A DNA stretch of 64,000 nt from Chrysogorgia sp. JL179-B06 (GCA_035772405.1 JAYKKM010000196.1:460501-524500); one strand, 5' to 3'; numbered from the stretch's first letter, positions 29,011 to 40,891 are shown. A program made the numbers and translations. Notes: generated from the letters alone by a model not told the origin.

Positions 29011-29248
29011 CTTTCTCACTGACTCGCTAATCGACAAATTCGCTATTGAGAATCCTGACGAACTAAATGACGAGCTACAAAAAGACCCGTTATTAAAGAA
29101 AGACGTTGAGAGCATTGTCGCGATTGTGACGCCGTACGTGCCTTTCTTGGGCTTGTTGTCGGGAGGAATCACAACGTCGAAATATGTGTACGATCACCAT
29201 TTTAGAGGCGAGGCGACAAACACTGAAAATAGTGAACAAACGGACTAA
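29011..29248 (+). pseudogene. 5'-truncated, deleted copy of the 170-aa TIR gene
   Basis: The right TIR holds the 3' end of the left-end gene in reverse orientation, so the C-terminus reads again to the same TAA at 29,246. Upstream of 29,041 the match is weaker (FLTD.LI.KFA) and lacks eight codons, an in-frame 24-bp deletion between TAGCG repeats. There is no start codon in context. It is best seen as a relic produced by TIR extension. Confidence 0.85.
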
Positions 29249-29840
29249 TCAATTATTAACAGGTGGCAATAACCTAATTTGCATAACAGGTGGCAATTTT
29301 ATCACGCGTGAGACACTTTTACGATACATAAATTTGTAAAAATGTGATTTGACAAATTTGTGAAAATATTGAAACGACACTTTCTATTTTTAAATGTGAT
29401 TCGACAAATTTGTGAAAATGTGATTTGACAAAAATGTGAAAATGTTGAAACGGTACTTTCTATTTTTTAAATGTGGTTTGACAAATTTGTGAAAATGTTG
29501 AGACGACTATTTTTTAAATGCGATTCGACAAATTTGTGAAAATGTTGAAACGACACTTTCTATTTTTAAAATATGGCTAAAGTAGCGTAAAGTTTAGCGA
29601 AAGTTGTGATTTTTTTAATATTCGGCATCAACTGAGTAGAAAATGTGGGAGGGGTGTTTAGATTGACTAACGATCATCATAATAGCACAGAGACTGGCGC
29701 TGTGAGCTCACCAACGTCGATTATAAAACGTGAGTACCAAAACATTGTCGAGTTGTGGCTCGACACAAATTTGGTGATGTTTTGGTGTTTATATCACGGT
29801 TGGCGTTGACTGGGCTCGCAGCCCTACTTACTATACTACT
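29041..29840 (-). repeat. Polinton right terminal inverted repeat (800 bp)
   Basis: Reverse complement of 12,285-13,084, ending ...CTTACTATACTACT. It contains the same subterminal repeat block at 29,329-29,567. Confidence 0.95.
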
Positions 29841-29846
29841 CATTGT
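29841..29846. other. Polinton target-site duplication, right
   Basis: CATTGT, identical to 12,279-12,284. The pre-insertion sequence would have contained a single CATTGT. Confidence 0.97.
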
Positions 29847-31167
29847 TGGGACGCGGAGGGCTTAACCTGTCATTTGTTTTGAAGCAATGATTTTTTGAGC
29901 ATCGCCTTTTGATTCTTTAAGAAGACTCTGATCTGCCCTAATTTCAGGCAAAATATTGGAAAACTGCGATTTCCAGCAATAAAACACTCTTGATAAAATA
30001 ATAATGTTAGTAAAGACCAAATTAGTGACCCGCTTTTATGATGATTGGTCTCATGTTGCCATGGTAACCATTAGGATATCAATTTTATAAAATAACTTTT
30101 GAAATATTTGGTATTTGAATAAAAGACCTTGTTAATTTGAAAAGCATTATCGCGGGCACATCAGGCGAAAGTTTCATACAGATTTATCAAATGCTCTTCC
30201 AGTTTTAGCATTTTGAAGCTAAAAAACATGCGTAAATAGTTTTTGAGAAAATCGAAGGTAAACTTTTAAAAAGAATATTTTCCAAATTTCGACAGCCACG
30301 ACAAGATTTGGGTAGAGAGCCCCCTCAAACGTTTACGTGTATCGGACTAGAAAATACTGCCTGAACCACAGCAAGTAATAACAGGCATGATCATAGTTCT
30401 GCATATTATATTATTATTTCAACCCTCCGCATCAATGGAGGAACGAATTCTCCGTGGTATTAAAGGTGGACTCTTCTTGCTGTCTTTTTATGAACTTTAA
30501 CAAAATCGTTTATACAATATCGTAAACGTAGTCAACTATTGACATTATCTATACCTTTGACCTTTTTAGTAACAAAACGCTCTTCCTCTCTGCCTTCCTA
30601 GGCTAGGGAAGCACCTACTCTTCGAATTCGAATATCGTGGTAAATTACCTTTTTCTTTGCACTGTTTGGCAATGTATCACTGTCGGTAGAAATCCGTCTA
30701 TCATTGGACGCCAGGCTGCTGTTGTCGCTACATTTTAAAATGAAAAAAGAACAATTAACTTAATTAACTGTCATGATCCCGTGTAATTGAAAGAGTTTGC
30801 TGCATGTTGTGGGGCTGGCCTCAAACTGTTAATTATAAGAACATGCACCTATAAGTGCAGCCTAGTAATGTTTGGGATTTTTGGGAAAATTCAGTATACA
30901 AGTTCGTGATTTTCCTTTGTGTTTTGCTTTTGTAATTATCATGGTTGGTTTCTCTCACCTGAGATTACTTGTGCTTGTTGGCAGGCTCCATTTCCTCTGT
31001 ATTAAGATGTACTAAATCAATGACCCAAAATAAAGTAAATGACACAACACAGGGAATCATTTCACACAACACATAATACCATGCATATACCATATACCAT
31101 AACTTGTTTCACACAAATTTTGTAATGATATTGTATAGCTGGGTTGTATATATTTTAAACAGCTTAC
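29847..31167. other. DOCK intron right of the Polinton
   Basis: AT-rich with no exon, RNA gene or strong repeat recognised on either strand. It ends at the GTAAGC donor of the exon at 31,168-31,296. Confidence 0.6.
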
Positions 31168-31296
31168 CCCGCTCGTTTCTCCAGGTAAATCCTTTACCAT
31201 ATTATTATAATGATTTACCAAGTTTTCATGAAGTGGTCTAAGATCTGCCGATATTTTAGATTCGTGGAGAATCAATCCTTCTCTGAGAGCACTAGC
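31168..31296 (-). CDS. DOCK: DOCK exon 25 (end of DHR-2), last exon before the Polinton intron
   Basis: Forty-three codons reading ASALREGLILHESKISADLR then PLHENLVNHYNNMVKDLPGE and TSG. GL..HE......LRPLHE.LV is the C-terminal DHR-2 helix. Its GTAAGC donor begins the intron that holds the Polinton. Confidence 0.95.
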
Positions 31297-31439
31297 CTGC
31301 ATTAAAACAAGAACTTACTTTAGCAATGAAAACTTAGTTGAAACCTCAATTTAGACACTCATTAATAATTCATCCTTTATGATCTTTATACATAATGAAT
31401 CCTTGGTAAATATTCGTCAATTAACTTCACATTTTCTAC

Positions 31440-31523
31440 CTGTTCGTGGAGTACATCTTTTAGTCGGTTGACTTCGCTTTCACGTAGACGATTCGTTCCA
31501 GTATAATCCGTAGTGAAAAACGC
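31440..31523 (-). CDS. DOCK: DOCK exon 24 (DHR-2)
   Basis: Twenty-eight codons reading AFFTTDYTGTNRLRESEVNR then LKDVLHEQ. AFF...Y............L...L.EQ is a DHR-2 lobe C pattern. Both junctions are phase 0. Confidence 0.95.
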
Positions 31524-31641
31524 CTGAAACATGGAAGACGCGTATCAGAGACACAAAGAACGAGTGACTCTGTCGATCAATCGTCTATCAGACAAATTAG
31601 ACAGATGTTCGAACAATATTTCTCCTTTAATTTTGTCCTAC

Positions 31642-31818
31642 CATTCGATAATTGGCAATTCCTCCATTGACAGCAGCGTCGATAACACCATTCAAAATCA
31701 TACTCAAAGGATTAATACTTCCAGATTCATTATCCTTAAGTTCTTGAACAACATACTCTAATTCATCAGTTTTTGATGTAACCGTGTTTATTGCATTCTC
31801 AATTGGACTTAGTTCAAT
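31642..31818 (-). CDS. DOCK: DOCK exon 23 (DHR-2 lobe C, nucleotide-sensor segment)
   Basis: Fifty-nine codons, reading IELSPIENAINTVTSKTDEL at the start and INPLSMILNGVIDAAVNGGI near the end. SP.ENAI and NPLSM.LNG.IDAAVNGG are catalytic DHR-2 motifs. By family knowledge the Val in DAAVNGG corresponds to the sensor that ejects GDP/Mg. Its donor is GTAGGA. Confidence 0.97.
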
Positions 31819-31887
31819 CTAATAAATCAAGGGTAAAATAGTAGGTAAATCAGTACTTTCCGCGATATAAGCCCAAGTCGTTTGTTT

Positions 31888-32183
<296 letters not shown>

Positions 32184-32911
32184 CAAACCTACATTCAAGT
32201 TTAATTTTCAAAACAGGAAACAGAAACATATATATGTTTTATGGGTGTTCGGATAGCTAAGGACAGGCAATTTAGCGCCCAATATACTTTGCGAGTGGAA
32301 AATAAATTCAAGGTATAGCCAAGATTTATCTGTGGAATATGTAGGCAAACGTCTTTCGTCTGGTGACGTCACATTATCGTCATCGACAAACACAAAGACT
32401 CTATAGCTTTCGTCATTTTAGACATTATCATTGCTACATTTGTGAGTGCCATGTAAACCTAAATTATGTCCTACAAAAAAGTACGTATGGTTTTGTTGAT
32501 AAATTAAATAAAAATGAAGTTATCAATATTTTATTGTGTTCACCCTTAAAATCCATACCTAACAGTCCAGATTCTAATTAATCGCATGTGAAAAATTAAT
32601 TTTAATTTGAAAACCTTCGAAGATTATAGGAATTTTCATTTTTCGGTGCTGTCATGATGACGTCATCATATGGCATTACCAAACGAAAGAGTTTTACCCA
32701 TATATACCACATACAGACTATCTTGATGGATTCTTAAATCTGTGAAATTCTATGGAAAATTTGTTAATTCTAAACTTCCTTAGCAACGGATATAAGGTCT
32801 TAAAATCTAAATAAGCCGAACACCCTTAAATTTAAATACTATCTTTTTTATGACGATACATAATACATACTTCGAAACAAAACGTATCATACGTACACTG
32901 TAGGATGACAC

Positions 32912-32983
32912 TACAGGAAACGAGGGCAATATTCCGGGTAGCCTAGTTTCAATTGTCAGTGTAGTTACTTCGCACCACAAAGT
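32912..32983 (-). CDS. DOCK: DOCK exon 22 (DHR-2, LPGIL)
   Basis: Twenty-four codons reading TLWCEVTTLTIETRLPGILP then SFPV. It matches LW.E.T.......LPGI..WFEV, although the usual Trp is Ser here. The donor is the weaker GTGTCA; GTAGTG 3 nt earlier is an alternative that also keeps phase. Confidence 0.85.
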
Positions 32984-33174
32984 CTAAAATGTACCAAAAC
33001 ATGGATAATATAAAGATAAGGCGACATGCAATGGACGCGATAAAATGAGATGAGGTACGAGATACTAGACGATATGGGATGGAATGGGTAGCTTGAGACG
33101 GGACACGATAAGCTGAGATGATATCAGAGAGTAATAAAAAAAGTAGAGTGTTGCGTAGGCAGTGTTTTGGATAT

Positions 33175-33320
33175 ATAGCAAAGTGAAAAGGTGGTAAACT
33201 GCCAAGATTTTAGGAACAAAATGCTGACGTTTCGAGCGGAGCCCTTCATCAGAGTAAACGTCAGTATTTAGTTCTTAAAACCACGGCAGTTCACCACCTT
33301 TTCATTTTTATACATATTCT
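33175..33320. repeat. Foldback element
   Basis: GTGAAAAGGTGGTAAACTGC and its imperfect reverse complement flank a loop with GACGTTTCGAGCGGAGCCCT. Related fragments occur near 34,380-34,520, 41,805 and 50,110. Confidence 0.75.
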
Positions 33321-33813
33321 GAGATAAAAGGGATAAGTTATGACATGGAGTTGAGTTAGGAGACAAGTAGAGATGGAGATGAAGTGAAATGAAACCGGCT
33401 AGCACAACACACCAGAACATAAAAAAACACAGAAATAATGAAGTAATCTATTACACAGCATTACACAGCACGACATAACAGAACATGGCATACTATAAGT
33501 AAAAAAAACAAAACAATAAAGCAATTGCATGAATACCACAATGCATCATCATACACGCATGGCCACAATATTGTATTTAACAATTAGAAACTTATAATTA
33601 CAAACTTATGTCCATTACTCCTTCAAAATTATTTCGAAATATAAGACATAAGCATTGTTTTTTTAGTGACGAACTCGGCCTCATCGCGTCACTTGCTGCT
33701 ATTCGATATCTATATGACAATTCAATAGCGAGTAGCGTAGCCAATCAGATTGCAGCATTGACATTAGACTACTAGTAACATTTTAATAATCAGTTTTAGA
33801 AATCGAATATTGT

Positions 33814-34347
33814 TAAAGGGATACTCCACCCCAAAACAAGTGTTGCTTAAATGAAAGTTCTTTGTCGCCTTACATGAGAATGGGTATTAGTTTTCTTCTA
33901 ATCTTTTTAATTTTAGAGAAATTTGGTTTTGTTTATCGTATTTTTGTCAATTGAAGGGGCCATTTTTGTTCTGATTGAGGGCGAATGCGGTCGCTCCCAT
34001 TATTTTTTGACGTCATTGAGTGATCGAAACACTACACAAAGAAACCCTTCACAATAGCGTGACAATAACGTGGTCTTAGTTCATTGTGCAGAATTTCTAT
34101 TCACGCTATTGTGAAGGATTTCTTTTCAAAGTGTTTGCACTCATTGACGTCAAACATTAATGGGAGCGACCGCATTCGTCCACAACCAGAACAAAATGGC
34201 GGCCTTCAATTTACAAAAATACGATAAACAAAGCCAAATTTGTCTAAAACTAAAACGATTAGAAGAAAACTAATACCCATTCTCAGGTGAGGCGATAAAG
34301 AACATTCATTTAAGCAACACTTGTTTTGGGGGCAGAGTGTCCCTTTA
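33814..34347. mobile_element. Large foldback MITE, arms about 240 bp
   Basis: Begins TTAAAGGGATACTCCACCCC and ends with its near reverse complement. Similarity continues inward through CCCATTCTCA, AGAAGAAAACTAATACCC and GGGAGCGACCGCATTCG. No open frame of interest. Confidence 0.88.
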
Positions 34348-34898
34348 TGATACTGCCAAAATCGTGTGGATGAGGTGTAACGTTTCCAGCAAAGTCGTTT
34401 TGTCAGAGATCGAAAAGTAAAAAGTGCATCTTTTTACGTTTCACTCTCAGACGACGAAGGGCCTTCGCTCCAAACGTTAGATCTCCTACATATTATTTTA
34501 GCAGTACACCAACCTTTTAGAATATTCTATTAGTATTTCCACACTGCCCGCAACACAACACCTTTTTTCATTACTCAGTGTTATTCATACTTCTTTTCCA
34601 TCAGGATTCAAAAGAATGAAGTTGAAGCTATACGCGTACAGTGATGCATTTGGTGTTTATGCAATTGACCATAATGAAAAAATGACAACGTGTATATTTT
34701 ACCAGAATTCATTGCGCGCACATTGTATCTTCAAAAATATCAAATTTGATATGAAAGAATCTCTTACCTTTTAAATTCATGTTAGCAATTTCAATGTTTA
34801 CTTGTTGCTATAGCTGATTTAAGTTCGCAAAGCATTGTGGTAAAATTTACAGCCACCATCTTTTTATATTCCACAACGTATAAAAAAACTATACATAC

Positions 34899-34983
34899 AG
34901 CAAATTCGTTAGATTTATCCTTTGTTCCTTTATGAAAAGGTCTCGAAAACTTGAATTTGTCCACCCAGTTTACTTGGTAATAA
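34899..34983 (-). CDS. DOCK: DOCK exon 21 (DHR-2, RPFHKGTKDK)
   Basis: Reads YYQVNWVDKFKFSRPFHKGT then KDKSNEFA after one leading nucleotide. FY.VN.V..F.+.RPF+KG.KD..NEF is conserved in DHR-2, and the HKGTKDK wording is DOCK3/4-like. Donor GTATGT. Confidence 0.96.
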
Positions 34984-35069
34984 CTATAGCAAAGAAATTT
35001 AAAAAAAAATACTCTTTAAATACGGAAAATTCCTTCTCAGTTTGGTAAAATCTGAATAACAAAAATTAC

Positions 35070-35145
35070 CTTAAAATTCTATTGCTAGCGCCGTCAGGTA
35101 CGTGCTGACTTTTTGAAACAGGTTGAACTTCGCAGCATTGGATAT
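35070..35145 (-). CDS. DOCK: DOCK exon 20 (DHR-2)
   Basis: Reads IQCCEVQPVSKSQHVPDGAS then NRIL, with split codons at both ends. It matches the .IQ...V.P...... P..I..FY linker of DHR-2. Donor GTAATT. Confidence 0.88.
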
Positions 35146-35965
35146 CTACGTACGTGAGTCAAAGGCAGAACGTAATAAATTTGATCACATGTAAGAACAT
35201 ACAAAATACCAAACTACAGACAAACCAACATCAACACCAATTGCCGACAGAAGCGTCACCATTTCACTTTGATTTGGTATTTGAGAATGTGAAATAGAAA
35301 GAAAGTTTGGGAATTGAGAACATTTTGTCTAAACAGGTCTATTTAAAGTCCAGATCCAAACTTTCTTTGTATTTCACTGTTGAATCACTGAAGATGAAAT
35401 GCACGAAGATGAAATTTTCGAACGACAAGATATATTACATTTCTTCTTGGTAGAACCCAAAGATTACGAATATGTAAAATCCCCAAACCCCGGATAAGCA
35501 CTCAATGAATAAAACATGAAAACCTATAAACCTAATCCTAGACCTGCACAAAAGCATCTCTCTTTTTAACTGACAAAACTATCACGCCATCTCAACGTGC
35601 TCCTTTGCCTGCGTGACATTCAAGATATTTCGTGTACAAACCGCGGGAATTTGCGATATGTGCCTATGTGAAAAGTGTACTTCTTCAACAGAAATTGTCA
35701 TTTTATTTCGTCATAATTCATCCTGTGATTGGGAGCAACGGGTTGAAAGTCTACGTCCTATATGCGTCAATATTTCTACCCGTTATATTATACTAGTCCT
35801 GACGGGCCTTTAAGCTATAAACCTTATTATAAAAAAACATGTATGCTACGCAAGCTTTGATTGGTCAATACCCATGCTTGGATCAGTCCATCCAACACGG
35901 AAATTTCCCGCTAAAATTTTACTCAAGTTTGTGTTGCTCGTTCGTTCGTATTATTTTATAAAATA

Positions 35966-36142
35966 AATACCTAATGGTTTCCGCGTTTGGATGGCCTGAT
36001 CCAAACACTTGGGGTGTTGCACGACTTTCGAAAAGCTAAAAAACACTCGCCTAGCGGCTCGTGTTTCTTTCGCTTTTCTCAAGTCTCGCAACATCCCGCG
36101 TGTTTGGATCAGGCCATCCAAACACGGAAACCATTAGGTACT
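35966..36142. repeat. Foldback element
   Basis: Arms of about 50 bp: CCTAATGGTTTCCGCGTTTG and GATGGCCTGATCCAAACAC at the left, and their reverse complements at the right. Confidence 0.88.
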
Positions 36143-36610
36143 GTATTTCTTTAATCCTAATCCTAAAAGAGGCAAGACAAACAAACTGCCTGGCCTATTT
36201 GTATTAAAAATCTCCGCGAGGAGTCGTAATCTCGTTCCCATTGCTGGGTTAGGATGCAACAGAACGTTGGCTGTTTAACAAATATTATGGATAATCATAT
36301 ACGGTCTATAAACACAGTAGGATACATTGTCTGTTCGATTGCATAATAGCTTCTTCTAAAGGATTGTTGTGTCTGAGCACCTATTAAAAAACAAAGAAAC
36401 AAAGCTAGTGGTATGAACGAAAGAGCAAACGGAAAAAAAACATATATATATAAATGTTCCTCTCAGGTTTACTACATGAAGGTTTACTTTATTAATTCTT
36501 CTCAGGTTTACTTTATAAATAATTTTTTACAATTCTTGAAAAATTATCAACCATCGCAAATTATTAGTAGTCTAGAAGACAAGAAATGAGCTATAAGATG
36601 CAGTTTCTAC

Positions 36611-36701
36611 CAACCTCCGCATCAGGGTATTCGTTTTGGATTCGAGAACAAAATTCACCAATCTTCTCCAACGGTTTACCCCGATAAACAAATTGTTTAT
36701 T
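36611..36701 (-). CDS. DOCK: DOCK exon 19 (DHR-2)
   Basis: Reads NKQFVYRGKPLEKIGEFCSR then IQNEYPDAEV with one trailing nucleotide. FL followed by NK.F.YRG..... F..R....FP.A is a DHR-2 pattern. A donor 4 nt earlier (after GAG) is possible but loses phase with the next exon. Confidence 0.93.
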
Positions 36702-37428
36702 CTGTGAATGAAAAAAAATTAAATCCAACAATCAATTTTAATTCTAATTTGATTATTAACCGAAACAATATACAACGATGACACAAACGATGTGCAACAT
36801 ACACCAAACATCCAAACCCAAGGGCGCAGAAACCGTGTGTGCTACGATGCTACAGCCTCCCATATTTTATTTTGATGATATCAGCCCCCCGATATTTTGC
36901 CAAACCATGGTTTGAGATTAAATGAGATAAATATAATTAAAAAATCAACCCATATAACAACATAAAAATATGTATTTCATATTTGAGTATAATTAACTTG
37001 TTAAGTAAAGGTGAATGCCAATACCTCTATAGTCTAAGTCGCGTTTTTAGAAATGCTTATGTATCATGAGCACCATAATGTTTTTTTAATTAATTACAAC
37101 AAATAAACTAACACCTGAAAAATCCTGAATATGATGCTTGCCTGGAATTTAATAATAAGGAAATTTGAAACCAAAATGGTCAATGGAAATAGGGGGATTT
37201 CTGGCTTCGTCGGGAATGCTCACCACAGTAACTAAAAGTAGCCTCCCCCAAAGCAGAACTTCTTCCTACGCCCCTGTCCATATCCCAAATATCAACGTGT
37301 GTACAAAATGCGCTGAGACAAAGTAAATCGAAGTAAAGCTGTAATAAGCGATATCTCGTCCTATGTTACCTCGTTTATTCATCCCCAGTTCTCCTTTCTC
37401 TACACTCCCCACCCCCTCTCTTTCTCGG

Positions 37429-37767
37429 TCGTGGCTAGATGGAATACTCGCAGTTGAGGTGACCGTGAGGTACTAGGTCTAAGTCGTCTTCTGGATGATC
37501 TTTTTATTAGCATTAAGGTTAGTATTATTACCATTAGGCGGGGGGGGGGTTATAAAACTCATTAGGCGGGGGTTAGGATCTAAGTTGTTTTGGGGTTAGC
37601 AGTTCCATGATGTATTTCATCATACAAGCATATCCGATCGTATGATAGCAGTACAATCTCTCATTTCGTCAAACCTCTCGCGGATACGAACAAAGATCGT
37701 CCAGAAGACGACTCAGACCTAGTACCTCACGGTCACCTCAACTGCGAGTGTACCATCTAGCCACAAC
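37429..37767. repeat. Foldback element with G-run centre
   Basis: Left arm GTGGCTAGATGGAATACTCG through CAGTTGAGGTGACCGTGAGG and its reverse complement at the right. The loop contains a run of ten or more G. Confidence 0.88.
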
Positions 37768-37907
37768 CCTCTTTCTCTCCGTTCCTGTCTCCAACTTCCT
37801 CCTCCCTTCTCACACTTTTCTCTCCCGTGCTTCTTACATTTCATCTCTCTTAACCAATTGCTTTCTTTCCTCTCGAAACCTCTTTACACTGACATTATAA
37901 CACTCAC

Positions 37908-38012
37908 TTGGAGGAACAATGGAAATGCAGTGCCATAAAATCCGACTCTAAAATACACTGGCTCAGGCCTGTATATGTCGACAATGTTTTTGTAGAACTC
38001 GGCTTGCTTTCT
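37908..38012 (-). CDS. DOCK: DOCK exon 18 (DHR-2, YFRVGFYG)
   Basis: Thirty-five codons reading RKQAEFYKNIVDIYRPEPVY then FRVGFYGTAFPLFLQ. YFRVGFYG..FP.FL is one of the most conserved DHR-2 motifs. The acceptor at 38,013 is chosen because it keeps phase 0; one 2 nt later would not. Confidence 0.96.
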
Positions 38013-38105
38013 CTATATAGATGAAAACAAGATCTGATATTAAAATACGTTCTGTTTGTACATATAATGTATATGTTTGTGCTGGCTCATTTGATAGGTT
38101 AATGG

Positions 38106-38560
38106 CACTGATCTTGAAAGAAGACTGGATCGAGCAACTATTGTTCAGAAAATGAAGCCGGAAGTCCGCCATTACTAAGGGACCAACTGATGATACTATG
38201 AGGTTTTTTGTTGGATTATGTGCTCTGACTATCGAAAAAATAAAATAATTTTACTATAAAGAGGACCAGAAGATATTTTTCAAATTACTGTGTAAAACGA
38301 TTCATGGCCTACCTACAGATTTACTGCGACTTTGGTCCCTTAGTAATGGCCGCCGTTGGCTCTAATTATCCAGTGAGAGAAGCCTAATATGAGACGTCAA
38401 ATTAGGTTCAAGATTTTATGCATTTAATGTTAACAAAGAAACTATATTGGCCAGACACTAAACCTACAGTTTGATTTGCTTGCAAACTCGGAGCTTCTAA
38501 CGATCTCTCGTCAATTTACATTACGCAAATATGCAAGCTTCAAAATCATTGAGATCAGTG
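38106..38560. mobile_element. Second copy of the hAT-like MITE, 8-bp duplication
   Basis: Same family as 6,083-6,591 but in opposite orientation internally. GTTAATGG is duplicated at 38,098-38,105 and 38,561-38,568. Ends are CACTGATCTT and ATTGAGATCAGTG. Confidence 0.88.
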
Positions 38561-38815
38561 GTTAATGGGTTTCCATGACGTTGAAGCGGCCATGGGCATG
38601 CAACCCCAAAGTAGCGACGTTCAACAGATTGAATGATGCCATGAATTATTTAATTTTCTCTTTAATAACCAAGTAACCCCCCCCCCCCCACCCTAAATTA
38701 AAATAATCTGTAGAATAATCTTTTTGCTGCAGATGGGCACTTCAAACATTATTTATCACTTATAAATTATCATTTCTCAAAATCATACTAGAATTCTAGT
38801 TCAAATTGTTTAACT

Positions 38816-39211
38816 CTAAACATAAGGTATATACTTTTGTTTGTTTTGTGTCATCCTTTTTATTATCGACTTGCAGTCCGGATTGGCGTTTCTAGCAGCT
38901 AATGTCTTAAAGTCCCCACGATCCAAAATTTGTTTTTTTATTAAATAAATTGTTGTGCCTTCTCGTGTATTTCTGCAAAAAATGTTTTTGATTTGGTTAA
39001 ATCCTCGATTTTGTGCCTTGTTAAAATTAATGCATAATTGGATAACGACCGCGTAAAGGAGATCTGGGGAGAGAGAATTTGTGGCGTAATTCCAGAACGA
39101 ATCACAAGTGTCCCTTATAGTTTCCAATAGTTTCTCGGTTGATATGACACCTTCGTGGAAGTTCTTTTGATCTACCAGGCATTTCTTCGCACTTATTGAG
39201 TTGCACAACAA
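38816..39211 (-). CDS. Unassigned open frame, 131 aa
   Basis: Opens with MLCNSISAKKCLVDQKNFHE and has a varied, codon-like composition (AARNANPDCKSIIKRM). It lies in the intron between DOCK exons 17 and 18, which already join in phase, so it is not needed by DOCK. No family recognised; it may be a fragment of a mobile element or a processed sequence. Confidence 0.25.
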   Translation of the reverse strand: MLCNSISAKKCLVDQKNFHEGVISTEKLLETIRDTCDSFWNYATNSLSPDLLYAVVIQLCINFNKAQNRGFNQIKNIFCRNTREGTTIYLIKKQILDRGDFKTLAARNANPDCKSIIKRMTQNKQKYIPYV

Positions 39212-39612
39212 CTTCTCTCAATATAATAAGTGAATAAACATTGTAGAATTAATGACCCAAGTTCCGGAATTCCATACAATTATACTCGGTCATGGTCCAA
39301 AATGGCAATGATCGCGATTTTCTGTATTTCAACAGGACATAGAAAATTATTCTTCTATCGAAAGTAGGTTTTGATTAATGAAGAATCCTATTTAAATTTC
39401 TCCATTATCATGAGTCACCGTTGTCTAGATAATGACGTCACAAGATGGACAAGCCTCACCAAGTATTGATATTTCCGTAAGTATGACTTTGACAAAGACA
39501 AAACATGGCATTCTAATGGCAGTGGTCGACTCACGACTTACGTTTATATAGTTTCCATGGAAACACACTTGGTTCCATACCCCTTTCTTCTCATTTCAAA
39601 AAAAATAATTTC

Positions 39613-39649
<37 letters not shown>

Positions 39650-39651
39650 TA
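39613..39651. repeat. (ATT)n microsatellite
   Basis: About twelve ATT units. Confidence 0.95.
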
Positions 39652-39879
39652 TACAGGATAGTCATATCGTAAAAACACTGTTCTCCAAATGCCTTTTGCA
39701 CCCCCATTGTTGGTTTTGTTTAGGTTATTTGTTTGGTACAACATCCATAGTGTGCGAATTTGCAACATTGGTCAAAAAATTTAATATTACTAAAAATACA
39801 GCTGGTTTTCATTTACATATCAGAGGGGCTTGGGAACAAGCCTGTTGCCGTGGTAACTACGACAAGTAGTTTGAGTAAT

Positions 39880-40345
39880 AGTTCAAACACGAGACGGAAG
39901 ACTTTACCGGGATTTCAAAGTCCGAGTGCCTATTGAAAATGCGAGCCGAAGGCGAGCATTTTTAATGCACTAGGGCTTTGAAATCCCGGTAAAGTCCGGC
40001 GAATGTTATATTAACTATGTTTGCACTGACTTCTCAAACAGTAATTTACATATTTTCCTAGGACTTTGAAATAGTAATTTACATATTTTCAAAGTCCAAG
40101 GACTTTGAAATATTTCAAAACGTCATCACGTGATCAGCTAGATGATGGATCTTCCTCCGGTTTCAAAACACTAATTAAACATTAATTTCTTTTGTTTTTG
40201 GTTCATGAATTATTAATGAGTTTGATGAGAAGTATAGTTTAAAACACGAGCAGTAATGTTTTATCAGATTTAAATATTAAAAATTCGGCGAAGCCGAGTG
40301 TTTTAAATCTGATAAAACACTGCTGCAAGTGTTTTAAACTGCTTC
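39880..40345. repeat. Two adjacent foldbacks
   Basis: First: GACTTTACCGGGATTTCAAA and its reverse complement around CGAGCCGAAGGCGAGC. Second: TTTAAAACACGAGCAGTAAT, GTTTTATCAGATTTAA and their complements around TTCGGCGAAGCCGAG. Confidence 0.8.
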
Positions 40346-40891
40346 AAAAACGTCCACCATTTGGTGAGTTTGTTGGCGTAGTAATTTTGAAAAGTAACGT
40401 TGTCTAAGCCGAGAAATTCAAAGCTAAAGTTTTTGTAAATTAGGATGAAATTTTATCACATTTAAAACCACGGACATGGTACTGATTTCCTTTGTGTTTT
40501 CTTCATGAATCATTGATGAATTTTTAAATACAGAGATCATTGTGCTAGTTGTAATGCTACCATCTAATGCTAACCTACTTTCGATAAAAAATAAGTTTAT
40601 TTAATAAATAAATTGGGGTTATATGACACTTTAAATTAGTTATAACCGATACAATGGTATCGCTACGGCCACCCAATACACCGTATTCATAAATGGCTGC
40701 CAATTTAATATTCTTTTAGTTTTAAATACATTTATTCTTATAAATTATTTTAAATTATAAACATAATCACGAGGCTCGAAAAGCTAATTTTACACTGAAA
40801 GGTGGTAATAAAAGCTTGAAAGATCTACTGATAAGCTTGATTGTAAATTATCAATTCTCTGAATAATTAATACGCTTTGATAAAGTCTTAC

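Larger units (their letters stand above)
12285..29840. mobile_element. Complete Polinton/Maverick (adintovirus-like) element, 17,556 bp
   Basis: Bounded by CATTGT duplications and long TIRs beginning AGTAGTATAG. It encodes the Polinton core: protein-primed DNA polymerase B, DDE integrase with chromodomain, A32/FtsK-type packaging ATPase, a probable double-jelly-roll major capsid protein and a probable jelly-roll minor capsid protein. All frames are open and genes are tightly packed, in contrast to the surrounding intron. The element looks GC-richer by eye than its flanks. A recent, possibly still competent insertion is inferred from TIR identity. Confidence 0.97.

Noticed and set aside
28855..29172. 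Minus-strand frame sharing sequence with 12,953-13,417
   Set aside because: It is the antisense of the TIR-embedded gene and its relic, not an extra gene.
12285..29840. Free viral or bacterial contig joined to host DNA by misassembly
   Set aside because: Exact 6-bp duplications and in-phase host exons on both sides fit true integration better than an assembly artefact.
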